Shown here: positions 47,929 to 59,735 of the stretch, one piece after another
Numbering within the stretch: position 1 is the stretch's first letter
Layout: each line of letters begins with the position of its first letter
Assembly: GCA_024704765.1 (NCBI GenBank)
Contig: JAKMXF010000061.1
Span: 1 to 64,000, forward strand
Direction: 5' to 3'
DNA from: Oopsacas minuta
Lineage: Eukaryota > Porifera > Hexactinellida > Lyssacinosida > Leucopsacidae
Length of the DNA: 64,000 bases
Position numbers and translations under genes: made by a program
Notes under the pieces: generated by a model
Database searches by the model: none
What the model was told of the DNA's origin: nothing
What the model saw: the letters and a program-made list of their open reading frames with translations, nothing else

Positions 47929-49030
47929 CTATGAATGTTCAAAGTAGTCTCCTTTATACGCTACAACTGAATTTAGCCTTTTAATCCAATTTTCAAAGGT
48001 CTTCCTGTACTCATCCTTGGGTATGACTACAAGGTATCTGTAAATCGCCCGACCAAGGCTGAGTTGATCCTCAAATTCGCGTCCGGAGAGGTTATCTTTG
48101 AGTTTTCTAAACAGCCAGAAGTCACATGGGGCTATATCAGGGGAGTAAAGTGGATGTGAAACTTCGTGCATATCCATATCGTTAATTTTTCGTCTTACAG
48201 TCCAAGATTTATGCGGTCTAGCATTATCATGCAAAATTTTGAGACCACGAGTTCCAGTCTTTGGACGATGCTTAAGATAAAGTTTTTCGACCTCAGGCAC
48301 ACCACATCTGCGTAAAATTATCCTATGAATATCTGACCTTTTCGGAACAGGGATTTGGGCTACAGGACCTAGGCATCGAAAAGTATGCAGTACAAGACCT
48401 TCGGGGCACGGAAGTCGGACACACAAACAGCTGGGGGCACCCTTCCCTTCTTTAGCCATACCCTGCCATCTTGCTTTATGATCGGTGGTTTGAATTGTAT
48501 CCATGTTTCATCTCCTGTTACTATCTCTAATAACCGCCTAGGGTCACTCCCTTCATAAATTTCAAGGTTTTCCTAACCATTTGGAGTCTCGCTGCCTTTT
48601 ATGGAAAGGTTAAGCAATATGGTACCCATCGCACTTGGACCTCCTCAGTTCTAAATCCGGGTTCAGAATTGTGTGTGCACTTCCCGTTGAAATTCCAACA
48701 GAGTTAGCTAGCTCCTCAACCTAAAAATGCGGAAAAGATTCGACATATTCCTTTACTTCACTCAATTTGTTATTGTTGGTTGCCATCTTTGGTGCTCCAG
48801 GACGAGGGGCGTCTTGGACAGAGGTCCTACCTTCCCTAAATAGGCTCACCTACCTTCTGACAGTTGAATACGATAAAGTATCTTCTCCACATATCGTTGC
48901 CAACTCGTCAAGAATAGACTTTGGAGGAATTTCGAGAATGGTGCGAAATTTGATGTACGTTCGTTGTTCAAGTTCCGAAAAATTTGGACAAGAAGCAATG
49001 AAAAGTGTAAAGGAGAAAATGTAGGTTTCT
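47929..49030 (-). pseudogene. mariner (DD34D) transposase relic
   Basis: The minus strand shows a mariner transposase. The N-terminal helices near 49000 read FSELEQRTYIKFRTILEI, and STVRR, EGRTSVQDAPRPGAPK and EVKEYVES follow. Next are LLEIVTGDETWIQFKPP (about 48500; first Asp), LHDNARPHKSW (second Asp) and HPLYSPDIAPCDFWLFRKL (third Asp). From the Asp of HDNARPH to the Asp of APCD I count 34 residues, so DD34D. The C-terminal 191 codons (48504-47929) are open; the N-terminal part has stops and shifts. Terminal repeats were not identified. Confidence 0.8.
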
Positions 49031-49799
49031 AAAAATAACTGAAACTTGGGAAATAATTAAGTGATCTACTCTTTCTATGTTTTGTTAGAAAGTTGAAATA
49101 TGGTTCTATATAATTGCACCAAGAAATACACAGTATGCAAGTGTGGTAACATGGTGAATAGGCATATTTTAAATAACATATTTTAATGCATTTTTGAATT
49201 CTCCATAGTTCAATTAGCAAGAAAATATCATTGCAAGCATTAGAAGCAGTTAGGAATCCTAACTACGCACAACTTTGGTATGTATTTCTAATAATAGATA
49301 GATATATTTTCAAACAGCAAATTCCTATGCCCTATTGTATGTAATCATATTTATGCAGATACTAAATATAAGAGTAAAAACATCTGATTATAAATCTATA
49401 TTGTAACAACAATTTAATCATTGATAGGTTACCCTAGATATTCATTTATACTTTTTCTGGGTGCCTAGTTTGGCCCTCCCAAAGTTATAATTTGGAATTT
49501 TTTCTCATTGATTGAAGTGTAGCATCTCTTGTTTGGCAAAATTTGACAAAACATTATTAATACACGTAATGTTACTATATTTAGTGGACTATTTAATCAC
49601 TTTCCAGGCTTGCCAAAAGCTGCCCAAAAATTTATAACGTCATTCGTTGTCCAGACCGGACAAAATACGTAAAAAATATATTTTTCATACGTTTCGAATT
49701 TTTCAGTAAAATTCTAGATTTTGCTGGTTATTAGTTATTCCAATACTCTACAACCATCTATCATAATGTTTCTATGTTAGAGTAGCCCTTTTGCGGATC
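49031..49799. other. Spacer, nothing recognised
   Basis: AT-rich without a recognisable gene; probably holds the undetected 5' end of the mariner. Confidence 0.3.
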
Positions 49800-51925
49800 A
49801 TGTCTGTACTACTCACGAACAATGATGCATATAGTTTATATATTTCGAATGGAAGAAGTGTTACAGTCTCTGTTAGGAAACTTATCGAGAAGAACCATTT
49901 ATCGGATGAAGAAACTGCTACTCTCCATTTCAAATTTAAATCACTTCTAACATCCAGAGAGGCTTACTGCAGAAGGATCTTGAAGCATGGATAACATGAT
50001 TTTCCACTCTACTCATCTAGCATATCCAATCCGAGAAAGAGAATATCGCTTGATCCTGAATTTTCTTCTTTAGTCACTGATTCTGAAAATCGGAACTTTT
50101 CAGAACAGATTGCAACTGAGTCCCGGAAGCATATTCTCGAATGTCACATGAAGACTTCCAGATCGAGACTTGGTGTTCTTTGAGAGCATGTGGACTTTTT
50201 AGCAGAGAGAGAAAAGATTGAGCCTAACCAACTACTCGCGCTAGCTTTAGAATTAGTCTCAAATAAATCCTATGACCGTGATACTTCAGACATGTGCAGA
50301 GAAATAATTGACAAGGGATCTTTTAGCGGTGTATTGAACAAAGTAGAAATCTCTAAATGTGCTTATATATTGGACAGCTTAGAAATTGGGGCGAGTAAAT
50401 ACACGAACCTGAAAAGAATTTTCAAAGGTGATGTTAAGCTTCCTTCCTATAAGCTTGTCTCGCAATATCATAGGGAAATAAGCCTAATAAATGAAATGGA
50501 AATAGTCAGAAACCCCGAATCATTGTCAATTGGGACTTGCGTCTCTTATCATTCTATCCTTAGTCTGACCATTCAACGCTTGCTTTCAACATTAGACCCA
50601 GTTCCTTATTCACACTACCCACTCAAAATTAAGATATCTAATGGATTGGATGGCTGCGGTTGTCATCAAACCTATAACCAACAAAGCAACAATTCTGTAT
50701 TAAGCACAAAGGCTTTCATTTTGTTCAGATTCAAAGTAATATCAATTACAGACACACTTGGAAATGACGTGTTCTATAACAGCTCACCCAACCTTTCCGT
50801 TATGCTATAGGTCAGTAGCACTGATAGCTTTGAATGAGGAATATTCTAATGTAAAGCTTATCAAGAATACTATGGTCAATCCTCAAACAGACCATATCAT
50901 ACAGGATGGGTAATCTCTTATTGAAGGCCATGCACAGGTCGAGATAGTCCGTTCCCTTTTTGATACCAAGATGGCAGGATTGCTGGATAGAGCTGGTGTG
51001 GCTTCTTGTCATCTGTGTATTGCAATGGATAGCCAAATTAAAAGTTTAGAATGGCCCCGTTCTGGTTTCCTTATTAACAGATTAATTAGTGATGCTCGGC
51101 AACTTTGTGAAGAGGTTGATGAAGAAGATTAATTGAAACTCCCATCAAATCAACGTCTTGGTATTACGTATCAGCCACTTCTAACAGCGAAATTATAGCT
51201 ACGTCTCCTTTGCATGCTTACCTTTGTGTATTCAGGTGGTTCATGCTATTGATATACCATCTTGATGCAGGACACAAGGTGCGGGCACCATTAAACTCGA
51301 AAGTATATTCTTCTATGAAACGGGTTCAAGCTAAACTCCAGGAAAGATGTAACTTCAGTGTCGATATCTCTTCGCGCCAGGGCGGCACCTCAAAACTGGT
51401 AACATTGCGCGTGACTGCTTTTAAATAAGAGAGACTTGTTGATCTGGGTCACTTATTCCATTAATCCTTCAGATAAAGTATCATTAGAAAGATCCAGACG
51501 AATCTATCTGTTTTGTCAAGACTCCTCAACAGTGTTGACTGGATTAATTGTGACCAAATGCAAGAATTGTGCAAAGAAACGTACGAATTTATTCTAGTTA
51601 AGTACCCATGGGCAAGCATCACTCCATCTTTACACAAGTTAGTTGCCCATCCGTTTCAGTTTTTTGGTGCTTCCAATAATGGTAAGGGATTACAGAATCT
51701 CTCTGAGGAACGTTTAGAACCCTGCAATAAATTTGTAAGGCGGCATCGGGAGAATCTTGCAAGAAAAAATTCTGTCACAGATAATGTTAGACATATTTTT
51801 TGGTCAGGTTGTTATATTGTAGTGACCCCATCTTAGTACAGAATCGTTTGAAGCAGGCAAAGAAGAAAGAGACGTTGCAAATAGCCTCCAAGAAGTATTA
51901 TATAATAGTATACTATCAGATGATT
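49800..51925 (+). pseudogene. RAG1/Transib-like transposase, copy 5
   Basis: Begins at ATG 49800 (MSVLLTNNDAYSLYISNG). The longest intact frame is 50190-50810, with SKCAYILDSLEIGASKYTNL, then KISNGLDGCGCHQTYNQQS (about 50630; first Asp in GLDG) and FRFKVISITDTLGNDVF. The second-Asp block reads LFDTKMAGLLDRAGVASC then HLC (about 50955). FRWFMLLIYHLDAG at 51226 precedes a damaged GGTSKLVT block, where TGN is lost. ELCKETYEFILVKYPWASI, TPSLHKLVAHPFQFF and LQNLSEERLEPCNKFVRRHR (about 51695), ENLARKN follow at 51513-51836. The last block aligns closely with the RAG1 E962 region, which has EGNESGNKLFRKFRKMNARQS-type sequence. Several stops and frameshifts, including one after RHIFWSGCY. Confidence 0.75.
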
Positions 51926-52719
51926 TATGATAATAAGTATATCCAATAGTCATACATAATTAAGGGTCTTTAAATTGTACGTTATCAAATAGCAGGATAG
52001 AGACCATGAAATGCATGTATTATCAACTTTCACAACATCCATACGTCACAGTGGTATGAATGCAAAGAATAGACAAAAAATAGATTTCATTTTTAATGGT
52101 TAAACTCGTTCTTGTTTGTTTGAATAATGTTAATTTCAAATTTCAATTCGATCGATTACATATAGCTCTCACAATATGAATTTAAAGAATCAATCAAAAA
52201 TAGTTCTATTTGCGGTTTCAGTGATGCTAATATTAGCGCCAATTTAAGTTTACTTGAGAGCGTCACAGAATTCTCCGAATCAAATTTATTTTATTTCGTC
52301 AACACAATTCAGTTATGCTAAATCTGATTTCTCATTTTCGTCAGTGTATCTTTACTACATTTGGATTCAAAGTTGATTTGATTAATGGTACTTTAGAGGT
52401 ACAATATTTTTAAAAAAGAACTTCCAAATGGCCGCAAAAAAAAAAACATCACAAAACACAACTTAGAAATTAATTCCAAAATGGCATTATAATATCTAGA
52501 AAGACATATTAAAATGATACGCCCCGAAACAGTGCGCAACATGAAAATTTCTAGCGAATTCCATTGTCACCTTTTTGTTGCTATGCAATTTATATGCTAA
52601 ATTTATCTACTCGATTGCAGCATTCCAATTACCAATAAATGTAATATATAAATACATGATTAATATGACATTAACAAATTGAATTTGCTGATAATCAACC
52701 GTTTTCTACGCTTTTATCA
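51926..52719. other. Spacer between two RAG1-like copies
   Basis: AT-rich; no gene or obvious terminal repeat, although ends of the flanking elements should lie here if they were ever separate transposons. Confidence 0.3.
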
Positions 52720-53518
52720 ATGACTCAAGAACTAACTTTCCCTAACTCTCATCTTGAATTTGCGAAGATTTTGAAGACAACAACAACTGTATCTCGACGA
52801 CACTCAGTTTCTTTGAGCAGAACTTTCAAATGGACTTCGAAGAAAGGAAACAATTGGAAGCAACGCTCCTCCGAGTAAGAAGCAGGATCAGGAAGGCAAA
52901 GAAATCGCTAGATTGCTTAAAGGGAGACTGGTGGCATTGAGGTATATCCATGCAACCAGAGTTGAAGAGGAACCGTTTTTATGATACCGTTGAGCTGTCT
53001 TCAGATGATGAAGAAGTCATATCCACACTCTCTGCAAACCATAGGAAGAGTATTGACAATCTCACGATGCAACAACAACGCTCACGACTCTCAAATGTCT
53101 TGGAATCTATCAAAACACTCTCAATCGTTGAGAATACTTCAGAAATCAAGATAGCTGCACTTGCCTTGCAACTACTATCGAACCAAACAAAACAGCGAGA
53201 AATAGCTAAAGTTTCAAAATCTGTAGTCTATGACAAGTTTTCGGGTCAATTCGGTAAATTGTTGAAGAAAGAGCTCGATGTTACCAAGACAGTGTTCCTT
53301 GTAGATCTCCTAGAAATTGGCAGGAGGAAATACACACAACTCCGACATCACTTGCTATCTAGCGATATTCGTTTCCCGGCATACTATAGGGTAGTAGAAG
53401 AAAGAAACAGTATAATTTTACGGTCGGATATTCAGATGTACCCCAATCCTGAAACTCCACTTGGTGTATATATACCATATGCCCATCACGTCCGCCATAC
53501 TTTTTGCAGGCTTATGTC
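52720..53518 (+). pseudogene. RAG1/Transib-like transposase, copy 6 (N-terminal half)
   Basis: ATG 52720 opens MTQELTFPNSHLEFAKIL. After a frameshift come MDFEERKQLEATLLRVRSRI and KKSLDCLKGDWW, the same place and motif as SLDGEWW of copy 2. The frame at 52950-53518 gives VELSSDDEEVISTLS, DVTKTVFLVDLLEIGRRKYT and ETPLGVYIPYAHHVRHTFCR. It stops at a single N (53519) followed by a long tca microsatellite, before the first catalytic Asp, and nothing of the family follows. The upstream part is the cleanest N-terminal region of any copy. Confidence 0.68.
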
Positions 53519-53519
53519 N

Positions 53520-53521
53520 TT

Positions 53522-53613
<92 letters not shown>
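53520..53613. repeat. (ATC)n microsatellite
   Basis: About 30 uninterrupted atc/tca units directly after an N. It produces an artificial poly-Ser frame. It truncates copy 6, and the N suggests an assembly or base-call problem at its edge. Confidence 0.97.
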
Positions 53614-54185
53614 TAACAGTTCATGTGGCATATATCAAAGTCATAGCCTCTACTTTGTTGTTTCATTCGGAGAATAAGGAAAGTAATTCCTTTTACACAA
53701 ACTCAAATATTACAATTGCCTTTCTGCATTTCTTGTTTTCTTCTGAAAAGTTTGCACTTTCTTGTTGTTGTGAGTAGCGCAAATTCCTTTCAACTCTCCT
53801 CTTTCTTGAGGTTCCTTTATCAATTCATCTTCAAATTGGTAGTTCAAAGGACCATCTTTCCCCAGGAGAAGTATTTTGTTTTCAGTCTAGGTATATTGCA
53901 CTTGCATTACATGTATTATTCCATATTATTAAATTATTTGTTGTAGGATTTATTCATTTTGTATCGAATTCGAAATTCTGAATTCTGAAATATTGTATAA
54001 TTATCCATTTATCGTGTATATCAATAAATTAAACATTTCAATCTAACCTCACTAAACATGGAATGTGCTGAATCGGAATTTCACAATTTTGAAATAATCA
54101 TATGTAGATTTAAGTTTTTTATTAATATAAAGTAAAGAAATTTCAAAATAGTTGTAGAAACATGCTTTCAATGCTCATACTGAGG
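53614..54185. other. Spacer, nothing recognised
   Basis: No coding motif from the interrupted RAG1-like copy resumes here. Confidence 0.3.
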
Positions 54186-57100
54186 CAGTGGCGTAGCTAA
54201 GCATGGGCCTGTCGGACCTGTGCCCGGGAAATAAATATTCCGGCTGTACATTCACATCAGTTCTTCCCTATTAATTGTTATATTACAAATATCAATTCCT
54301 CTTACTTTTTGACTTTATTTACTATTCTATGATTTATTATATTTAGTAATTAGCATAAACAGTATGTCCAATAAAAATCTGGAAATTGGTAATTATCTTA
54401 CATCTAGCATTTTATGAGTTTGATAGTTTGTATTAGACATATCTACTTAGAATTTTATATTCCATTAAGTCATGGTTTTATTGGGAATACATTTCCCTTA
54501 TATTATAAAATATTTTTGCGCATATTTATTGTTGCATCATCATGACACAAACACTCGCTATAATAATTTATATCTGTATTTTCATTCTGATTTAACAGCA
54601 TTTATTCTTCACCATGTGTCAGACTGAGAAAAGGGAACACGCAATTATACTTCTAAAGGGGAATAAACACTCAGTTAAGGAAATATCTAGAAATGTGGGG
54701 GTCTCATTATCAACGGTTTACAACCTAAAATCTCGAATAAGTGAATGTTTGCCAATTGAACGAAGAAAAAGGAGTGGGAGGCCAGGGAAATTACTCCCAT
54801 TAATAACGAAAAGTATCGCACAACAAATTCGGAGAACCCCTTACATTTCTCTTAGAGCTATGGCAGATAAGTGTCCAGTTACCACCTCAAAGAATACGAT
54901 TGCACGTGCTTTGGAGAAGTTAAGGTATGCGAAGCCCTACCCTAGCCCCATTCCTCAACTATCTGAGAAAAATCGTATATCACGACTTGAATGGGCAGAG
55001 AAAATCTTAGTAATGATTGGTAACATGCTATATTTGCCGATGTGACTTCGATTTGGATCGCACGTGGGAGAATTCGCATGTGGACCAAGGAAGGTACTGA
55101 GAGGCTGCGAACAACAGTGAAACATACCCAAAAAATCAACATTTGAGCAGCTTTTTCGTCTGTAGGAACGTTTCCACTATGTATTTTCCAAGAAGTACTC
55201 ACAGCAGCTCTCTTTGTGAATATACTAGAGGGGCACTTGACAACACAAACAACTGTTTTTCATGGGTCTGAGTGGTTTTTGGTGCAGGATAACGACCCAA
55301 AACACACAGCCAAACTAACCAAGGCATGCATTGACAAAATATGAAACAAAACAGAATAGACTGGCCAAGTCAAGGTCCAGATGTTAACCCTATTGAAACT
55401 TGTTCGCCTGGATTAAGTTAGAACTAATCAAACGCAACCCTAAAAATATTCGAGACCTCAAATTACAACTATTGAAAATTTGGAAGGGGATAGATGCAGA
55501 TTTTCTTCGACCTTATTGCGCTTCCATGCCCAAAAGATGTCAGCTGGTTCAGGAAAGTAGCGGTTATAAGATAAAATACTGAAGAACTACTATATTACTT
55601 TAGATATTTTGGAAAACATTGGAAAAATCTTCGATAATAATATTCTTTGAAATGATTTACCTATTCCAGTTTTTTATGGGACACACTGTATTTCTCGAAA
55701 ATTTAACATTAGCAACAGCTCGCAGCTAACTTTGTTTACCACTTACAAGAGAATAAAGCTAACTTCTGAAAATGATATTGATATTACCTATGATAATAAT
55801 GACCCTTTTCGGGAAGCACAAGAGCCTGACTTCGTGCCTACATGTGATACTACTAATCTTGTCAGTTTTACTCCAATTGAGGTAGCAACGCCACCCAGTA
55901 TGGCACCAACATAATTATCAATTTCACCTGAAATTCCAATGTCAATCTACAGCCACCTTTAGATATTGCTCAAGGGCCTAATGATAAACCGGTTCAGCCC
56001 AGTCGACATACTTGTCGATTTCCTTCAACATCAGTGGGAACGAAGAAAAGACAATTCAATCCAGAATGGTTTGTCACTTTTAGTTGGTTTGAATACTCAG
56101 TAGAAAGAGACGCTGGTTTCCTCTACCAATGCTGCATTTTTAATGCTGTAAGTGGTAGAACTGAGGATGCATTTAAAAGTGTGGGATTTAAAGACTGGAA
56201 GCACGCAACAGGAAGAGATGGTACCCTCCACTTCCATGGAAATGCCTTACGCACATCAACGCGATGGCTTCATGGCATGAATATAAACAAAATGACAGGA
56301 TTGATACATTAATTGAGAGTCGCATTAATTCGTCAAGAAGTGAGCATATCGCCTAGGCAGACCAAATTTTAAAAGTATCGCCGAAGTTATACTCTTGTGT
56401 TATCGCCTTGAAATTGCCTTTCGAGGACATGATGAATCCGAAAATTCACTGAACAAAGGAAACTTTTTCGAGGTACTGCAAGTTATTGGCTATCATGACC
56501 CAATTATCCAACATAAATTAGAACATGGCCCATAAAATGCAATATATCGTTCACCAGAAGTTCAGATTTTGTTATTAAATATCATTGGTGACATGCTTAG
56601 AATAAAAATTTGTGATAGTGTACGGAAAGCGAACTTCTTTTCGCTGCTTGCAGAGGAATCAAAAGCTGAAGGCAGGATGGAGCAACTGGCTATTATTGTT
56701 AGGTACGTTGACGACAAAGCAAACATTCACGAGGGATTCCTTACTTTCGTGGTCGCAACTAGTCTAAATGCTGAGAGTTTGATTACTTAGCTCATATCCA
56801 CTCTCAAAAAGCATGGGTTGGATCGTGCCTGCATCGTATCTCAAGGATATAATGGAACTGCTGTCATGTGTGGAAACTGTCAAGGTGTGCAGCAGCGAAT
56901 GAAAGAAATAGATTCCTGTGAATGTATATCCATTGCTATGCAAACAAACTAAACCGAGTTCTCTTTGGCTGCGCAAAGAAGATTCAATTCGCTTGTGATT
57001 TTTCATATTGCTTGAGGCTCTCTATGTATTCATTTCTTCCTCTAAAGCGCATACGATCTTCGTGTCAATGCGAAAGGAACTTCACCCAGAGAAGCAAGTA

Positions 57101-57660
57101 CATCACCTACCAAAGCTATCAGATACAAGATGGACATGCAGGCAAGGTTCTGTTAATGGGATTTGCCACACTTATGATTCGTTGATTGCTACCTTGGAAG
57201 TAGTTCTGGTGGAATAATTCGAGAAAAGGCCTTTAAGGCAATATACCTTCTTCTTCAGATCAAAAGTTTTAAATTTTTGCTATTACTCATCTTGTTTGAT
57301 AGAATATTAACCTGCACTAAGAGTTTATCAGACTATCTGCAGTCTCCACAAATTAATTTGGCTAACGCAACTGATTTAGTTTCATCAACAGTGTCAACTC
57401 TCGGATATTTTTGTGCCGATGAAGAATTGGAGAAGATATTCAGATATTCTGAGAACGTAGCCAGATCCAATACTATAGATATTACAAAATATCAGAAACC
57501 AAGACAGAGACGACTTCCTCAACACTTGAAAGATTACACCGTCTTTGCACCTACTGGAACAAGGGAATCCCTTTCAAACAGATGTCATTTATTTGCTCCA
57601 GTGTCACCACAGAGGACCATTAAATGCAATTTGGACGGACCATGGAATAGAAAATCCTAA
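54186..57660 (+). mobile_element. Second hAT (TTF/ZMYM1-like) relic with a nested Tc1
   Basis: The left terminus cagtggcgtagctaagcatg (54186) is hAT-like. After the Tc1 at 54360-55688, the + strand carries the transposase from about 55740: an acidic N-terminus (TSENDIDITYDNNDPF), a TTF-type finger region at 56034-56312 (RQFNPEWFVTFSWFEYS, then AGFLYQCCIF and FKDWKHATGRDGTL), and hAT catalytic blocks at 56569-56790 (ANFFSLLAEESKAEGRMEQ). HGLDRACIVSQGYNGTAVMC and CIYIHCYANKLNRVLFG follow, then a late region at 57277-57660. Stops and shifts throughout; the C-terminal dimerisation domain and right terminus are not found, so it is truncated. Same superfamily as the hAT at 27.4-32.1 kb but clearly diverged. 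Confidence 0.7.
54360..55688 (+). mobile_element. Tc1-like transposon nested in the second hAT, decayed
   Basis: The left end cagtatgtccaataaaaatc and the complement of the right end, cagtgtgtcccataaaaaac, define about 1.33 kb; TA follows the right end. The + frame 54614-55045 gives MCQTEKREHAIILLKG, VGVSLSTVYNLKSRI, RSGRPGKLL and LSEKNRISRLEWAEK. Later frames give SIWIARGRIRMWTKEG, AAFSSVGTFPLCIF, WFLVQDNDPKHTAK and a final CQLVQESSGYKIKY. Related to, but well diverged from, the Tc1 at 30455-31786. Stops in the DDE region make it inactive. Confidence 0.8.
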
Positions 57661-59735
57661 AAATTGAGCTATTATATATTTTCGAAGGAGGAAGGCCGAG
57701 TAAACTCGTCTCGTAGCGACCAAATACGCTAAGAAAATTTGCTGGATAATCCTTAGCCCTCTTCAGGCATTAAGCTCTCGTGCAGCAACAGAGCAAGCGA
57801 AGCGCGCCAGCATGAAGAGAGTGAAAAAGAAGCCCTTCCCAAGTGAGTAGATTACTACGTTGGCTGTGGACATTGCGATAAGATTTAGGTTGGGAGAATA
57901 CGACGAATAGAGTGTATCTTGGCTTCAGGGATTTGATTGTTTTCCAAGAAAACATCTGTTGCTTCTCTAACAGATGAGTAAGAGTTCAGGAAATTAAATC
58001 CCTCCTTGTAATTCATTATAATTAATTAGCGCTTCTGCCCACATATTGCCTACGATGAATTTTTCCATAATTTTTCAATGCTCCTAAAGTTTCCGTGATC
58101 ACATATTCCAGTGTAAAATGGAATTATCAGCTATCAAATTTAAAGTGTGTAATACTTTGTTTATATTTTAAGTTGAGACTATCCATGTACTAATATTAGA
58201 TGCAATTGTTAGGAAAATGGAATGCAAATCACTGCGTTAGAAGTTGATATATCATCAGAAGTGACTACAGAACATTTCGAATAAAAGGAAGACGTCACAT
58301 TACATATCAATGTACCAGAATATCAAGTCAATAGAATACAAAGCCCAAATTTGATCTGGATAGGTTTTTGAATATTCTGATTGCAATAGTAATATTTTCC
58401 AATGAATATAGCAACATTAAATTTTCATGTTATTTCAAGTTATAGAGGCACTGTGCTGAACAAACAACCTGATCTCGGACTGCCTTGTGGTCATGATACA
58501 AAATTTATATATAGTTTAGCCATAGCGGATGAGAGTTCGAGAAACTCCTGATTCGAAGTATATGATAAGTAAACTGATAGAGAAAGCGAGAACTATCTGT
58601 TCACTCATACAAAATGGAATAGTTTGTGTTACTGTTATAAATTATGACATAATTTCACAAGAATGTTTTATCTAAAATCGGACAATAACAGACAAAGATT
58701 TGTTGCTAATGGTGGTCATTTTGATATGCCACATTCGGGGAAATTTTACAGTGTTTGAATACATATAACTTATCCAGTGTGAATCCAATTTGGTACAGAT
58801 ATTAGTAATCAGTGAAAGAGTTAGCGTCGTTTGAGTAGCCACTCAAATAGTTTCGGGGAAAAACATGCCCGAAAATATTCGAGTGACCGCTCAACGACAC
58901 TAACTCTTTCACCGCCACGAAATATGGCATTTTCTGTAATTTTTGGCCTTCTCTCTTCTCACTTAATTATATATTTATTATAGGCAAATTTTGGATGCTC
59001 AATTTTCATTAAAAGATCAATAGTTTAGAGTAGATCTAGGGATGTATAGAAAAGTAAGTGAATTCGGGACTAAATAAGTTATACTTTTGTAATTGCATTA
59101 TTCTGAACTTTTCCAGTAAGAGTTTTAAACTATAGCATAACTTAAATGATATGGAAGATCAAAAAATGCTTACCCAAATACTATTGGGTAACACCTTTTT
59201 CGTCACAGTGAAACTAATTAAGTCAAATAATGCACAGATTAGCCCTAAAATTCAAACAATGTGAATGAGATGATCGATCTGAGTATTGTGATGCTAAGAA
59301 GCCCCAAGACATTTAGATGGACCGTGACTTTTAGACTATTTAAGTAATACAGTATTTTAGGTTTGATGTTATATTCATCCTGGTCACTCATAGGTGTATA
59401 AAATATACTGAAAATATGGTGAAACTTTTAGATTAATCAGATTTTGCAGTAAGTTATTCCATGTATATATATTTGTGGAATCTCAGAACAATATTTGAAA
59501 AGAATATGTTGCTGTAAGGCAACGAATCTAATCGAAAATTGGTGAAATATTTGGATACCCAGAGGAAAATATTCGTGTTTGCTTGTCTACAAGCAGAATT
59601 TTAAATACTTCCAAGATATACATTGCTGGCCCAAGGTATTGAAACACCCTGCCACACAATTGACACCTTGCATCAAAGGGATGCCACCTTTGTTTATATG
59701 CCAAAGATGATTTCTAACAATTTTGAACATAAATA
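57661..59735. other. Long spacer with one foldback
   Basis: No gene recognised. Contains the hairpin at 58812-58912 (listed separately) and, just before the next Tc1, a short segment similar to 33605-33690. Confidence 0.35.
58812..58912. repeat. Foldback (hairpin) repeat with ~46-bp arms
   Basis: The left arm starts gtgaaagagttagcgtcgtt at 58812. The complement of the right arm, ending at 58912, starts gtgaaagagttagtgtcgtt. The arms continue matching imperfectly through gagtagccactcaaat/gagcggtcactcgaat to a ttcggg core, leaving only a few bases of loop. This is a near-perfect long inverted repeat of about 100 bp with no coding sequence; a short foldback MITE is the simplest reading. Confidence 0.8.

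Noticed and set aside
52950-53777. A 275-codon frame with a poly-Ser stretch
   Set aside because: The Ser run is a translated tca microsatellite; only the part up to 53518 is real family similarity.
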